Positions 61,190 to 64,000 of a stretch of 64,000 nt of DNA are shown here, in pieces; positions within the stretch are counted from its first letter, which is position 1, and each line of letters starts with the position of its first letter. This DNA comes from [Phialemoniopsis] sp. UDSM-2020. Taxonomy: Eukaryota; Ascomycota; Sordariomycetes; Thyridiales; Thyridiaceae. The stretch covers positions 1,364,001 through 1,428,000 of the forward strand of contig JAEILZ010000007.1 of the NCBI GenBank assembly GCA_018873225.1. The letters are read 5' to 3'. The position numbers were made by a program, and so were the translations under genes. The notes under the pieces are model-generated. The model had not been told where the DNA came from, ran no database searches, and worked only from the letters and a program-made list of their open reading frames with translations.

Positions 61190-63681
61190 CTAGCCCGGAA
61201 AGAGAGGAAAGTTCCATAGCAACCCCCAATTACCATCATCCGGCCCACCAGGCCCAACATCTTCGTCGGACGCCGTGCCAAAGGGATCAAGTGGTATGGA
61301 AAACCAGTTTTGCGAGTTCCGAAACCCTTGAATGTCAGCGAGACTGATGTCGGCCTCGTCGACCATGATGCCGTCGTCAAGACCCGCAGCAGGGAGCGGC
61401 TCGGCAAAGGTGGCCTCCTGTTGCATCGTCTGCGTGACAAAATTTGCCTTGTAGTGTCGGACATGGTTGTCCAGCACTGTCGCATAGCGGGCTGCAAGCT
61501 CAAGGTCATCCCAAGTACCTCTGTGAAGCGCATCGATCCCGCATTGAAGCTGATTCAGCGTCATCTCAAATCTCCTTCTTTCGACGCCGAGGCCAAGGGC
61601 CTTGAGGAGGAACACCGACGCGGCGATGATTCGGATCGTGACTCGTGTTGGGCAGTACTGAAGAGTTCCATTGTCGGCAAGACGCACAGCGATTTGGATG
61701 ATCTCGCAACCCGCATCCATCACTTCGTTGATGAATTGCAGGTCGGCCGTGGTGCCAAAGTTCTGTATCCAAACACCGCTGTTGCGATTGGCAGCACTCG
61801 ACGCAGACCGGTCGACGACGGCCCTCATGCCCAGACTGTTGAGGAACATGACGTTGTAATGATATTCGATTACGAGTAGCTCATAAGCTTGTCTCGAGAG
61901 CACTTCACAGCGGGTACTGTCAGCAGAAGTTCTCATTAGAGAGACCAGAGTCACTCACCTTTCTCGTTCAGATGTCCATCTCGCCATGCTGCTAGCTGAT
62001 GCTGAAAGTCCTGAACGGTGTTTACGTATTCATAGCTTTGGATCAGCTCTCGTGTGGCGGCTGTGGAAGAGAAGAGAGCTTTGGACATTGACCTGGCGAA
62101 CTCGGCAAGCTTCAGCTGCCCATTGACAAACTTGCGCTTCTGTTCCACCTCGAGACATGACTCCTCTGGTAATGGCTCAAAGGCAGATGAGCTCAGGCTT
62201 GGGGGAATAAGCGACGATGACCCGAGCCGACTGGAGAACTGCTCGTCCGCAATAAAGATAACTTTGCGAAGTCGAACTGATCTTGCCATGCGGTGGTGTT
62301 GATCCTGCAGCGTATTCGAGTCGCCGCCCGTAATCCTGGACTTGATCGCGCCAAAGAGGCCGATCTCGTGGCCTAGAGTCACAGCACAGCCGAGGAGCAT
62401 CCACGACATGCGGTCAATCATTTTGGCTGGTGCTACCACGTCTCGGAACCAGTTTCCGTGGATGTCTTGGATCACGTCTGCCTCGTTGGCCCCCGGTTGA
62501 TCGCGGTCATCGGGAAACTGGAACAGCAGGTCCGAGTCCCAGCCATCTGACTTGGGCGGGAAGTAGACAGCCCTGGGTGCCCATTCGGTTATCAGCATGA
62601 GCGCTTGGATTGAGCCGAATGTGCGTGTCTTTGCTTTTGATTTCTTCTCCTGCCCGAAAATGATGCGCGTGACCAGGTGCTGACAGTGTTCCCATAAGCG
62701 ATCATGCAAGGCGACACTCCTCGACCAGCTAGAAGTGCCTTGGAGGCAGTGGAATCGAGACGAGATCATGAGTATTGTACAGCAGAGAAGTGGTTCCTGT
62801 GTGAGAAGCGTGTAATGGTTCTCGTGGTGACTATACTGGTCGTCAAGAATCGGGGAAAGGGGAGAGAGGTTTTTGAAGAAGCTAGGGGATTAGCAAGTCA
62901 TTAGTACAGGTATGTGATGGCGAAAGACTCACAGGTCTATGTATGAGACGGCTTCGCGTGCCGTCAGCCATCCCATCCGCACAAAGCGTAGACTGTTCCA
63001 TAGCCTGAGCAATTCACTGCTAGGGTCGGAAAGCGCCGAGATGACAGGACCGATGGCTCTCGATCGATGGACTCGCGGCGACCCCATGAAGTCCGGTGTA
63101 CCTCCATCAGTATACCTCCCTGACTCTTCTTGGTGCCCGGATGGTCGCTGCAAAACCTTCATGGTATCACCAGCGTTCGAAATCGAGGCAATGACAACAT
63201 TGTCGTTCTCGGCCCCCGGGATATCCGTAGGGGCTGCCATTGACCTGAAGTCCGGGATTCGTCCGTGCTGCAGTCTCTGCGAAGTACGTCTCGTCGAGGC
63301 TGACGGGGTCTTCGTTGCAGCAAGAAACTGAGACAGAGTTTCCGGGGTTGACGGAAGCGGGTCCCAGATCATGGCTTCTCCGAGGTCTTGTGCCGCCGCG
63401 TCGCCACCAACGCTATCCTTGTGCGTGGTAGGCTCTTCAGATCGAAACCCTGGTGAGGCTGACTGCTCGGACAAAGAGCATGGTTTACGTTCTCGTTTGC
63501 ATTTCCTGCAGGCGCTGCGCGGTTCATCGGGTGTGTCCAAGATGCACCTCGTCTTCTTCCTCTTGCACGCGTCGCAGGCCTTGTAGATGCGCACGTAGTC
63601 ACGAGTGCGGCCCGTCGATGAGCGCCTGTCAGCGCCAGCTCTTGAGCGGGCGCCCCTGTCTTCATTCAAGAGTGGATTCAT
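61190..63681 (-). CDS. Zn2Cys6 transcription factor with large fungal-specific domain
   Basis: Exons 63681-62933, 62881-61959 and 61902-61190 (794 aa). ATG 63681 is used; the frame to 63762 begins with a non-ATG codon after a stop. Cluster KACDACKRKKTRC continues to C58-x2-C61 and C68: C36-x2-C39-x6-C46-x11-C58-x2-C61-x6-C68, with a wide inner loop. The first splice joins AVSYIDL to FFKNLSPLSPILDD, the second joins LNEK to VLSRQAYELLVIEYHYN. Both are standard blocks of the family related to the ARO80/acetamidase-regulator-type domain (PLLCCTILMISSRFH, FGSIQALMLITEWAPRAVYFP, ASWMLLGCAVTLGHEIGLFG). The protein ends MFPLFPG-like (LLWNFPLFPG). It may regulate the adjacent acetyltransferase and PEP-mutase-family genes (inference). 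Confidence 0.85.
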
Positions 63682-64000
63682 TGCTTGAGTTGACCTCCCA
63701 TCGACAGGAGCTGGACTTGATGGCGTAAGAAATGGGAGGGGAAGGTCGCCCACAGCACGCAAAACATCACACTAAAGTCTAGAGCCAAGCACAGCCCCGG
63801 TTTTCCACATCATGCCAAACCGGGCAATTTGCCGACGACTAGCACTTCACGTCCTTTGCTTGTGAGTTCTATGCAACTCCAACTCAACAAGCACAACTCA
63901 CCAAAATTCAAGTGTTGTGCAACTTTAAGAACGCCAAATGGATCTGAGACGAATAGCTCTCAGCTAGGGGAAGAATCGCAGACTCCCACTAGTGACATTA
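63682..64000. other. Promoter region of the zinc-cluster gene
   Basis: 319 bases upstream of the minus-strand regulator and reaching the right edge. No other gene seen. Confidence 0.5.

Noticed and set aside
1..64000. CRISPR array, operon, bacterial RBS or tRNA
   Set aside because: No regular spaced repeats, no polycistronic layout, and no tRNA-like T-loop with matching arms; the sequence is a fungal nuclear genome.

Overview
This window is nuclear DNA from a filamentous ascomycete (Pezizomycotina, most likely a Sordariomycete or close relative). The reasons are the short GT-AG introns of about 50-115 bases (one longer case), monocistronic genes, several fungal zinc-cluster regulators, a HET-domain gene, a DUF6594 gene and a quinate-type regulator pair. 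I saw no bacterial-style operons, ribosome binding sites, CRISPR array, rRNA or convincing tRNA. Exon structures below were read by eye from splice signals and frame continuity and need RNA evidence.

Left part (1-16 kb): the end of a large disordered nuclear protein; two long-promoter regulatory genes (5.4-7.5 and 10.2-12.6 kb), each carrying only the first half of a zinc cluster; and a clear tRNA adenosine deaminase catalytic subunit (Tad2-like).

Conflict or cell-death island (16.5-29.7 kb): a caspase-fold (peptidase C14-like) protein, a TPR-CHAT protein (a second caspase-fold peptidase), a five-exon DUF6594 membrane protein, a HET-domain protein and a C2H2 zinc-finger protein sit side by side. 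A 5'-truncated shikimate-dehydrogenase-like relic lies at its right edge. The close pairing of two different caspase-clan enzymes with HET and DUF6594 genes is the best candidate for an undescribed fungal self/non-self or immune module.

Aromatic/quinate catabolism region (29.3-51.5 kb): block A holds a 3-dehydroshikimate dehydratase, an ACMSD-type amidohydrolase, an ACS-family MFS transporter, a zinc-cluster regulator and an SDR. Two intergenic regions of block A share an identical 17-bp inverted repeat of the CGG-N7-CCG type. Block B holds a QutR-like repressor and a QutA-like activator in divergent orientation, an FAD oxidoreductase, a second dehydratase-family protein, a second SDR with nine exons, and a quinate/sugar-type permease. 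Together they look like a rearranged quinate/shikimate-to-protocatechuate catabolic locus. No type II 3-dehydroquinase was found.

Right part (51.7-63.7 kb): an F-box-like small protein, a membrane-anchored aspartic-protease-like protein that appears to lack both catalytic aspartates, a GH47 alpha-mannosidase, an alcohol O-acetyltransferase-like enzyme, an isocitrate lyase/PEP mutase family enzyme, and a convergent zinc-cluster transcription factor. The last three may be a small metabolic group.
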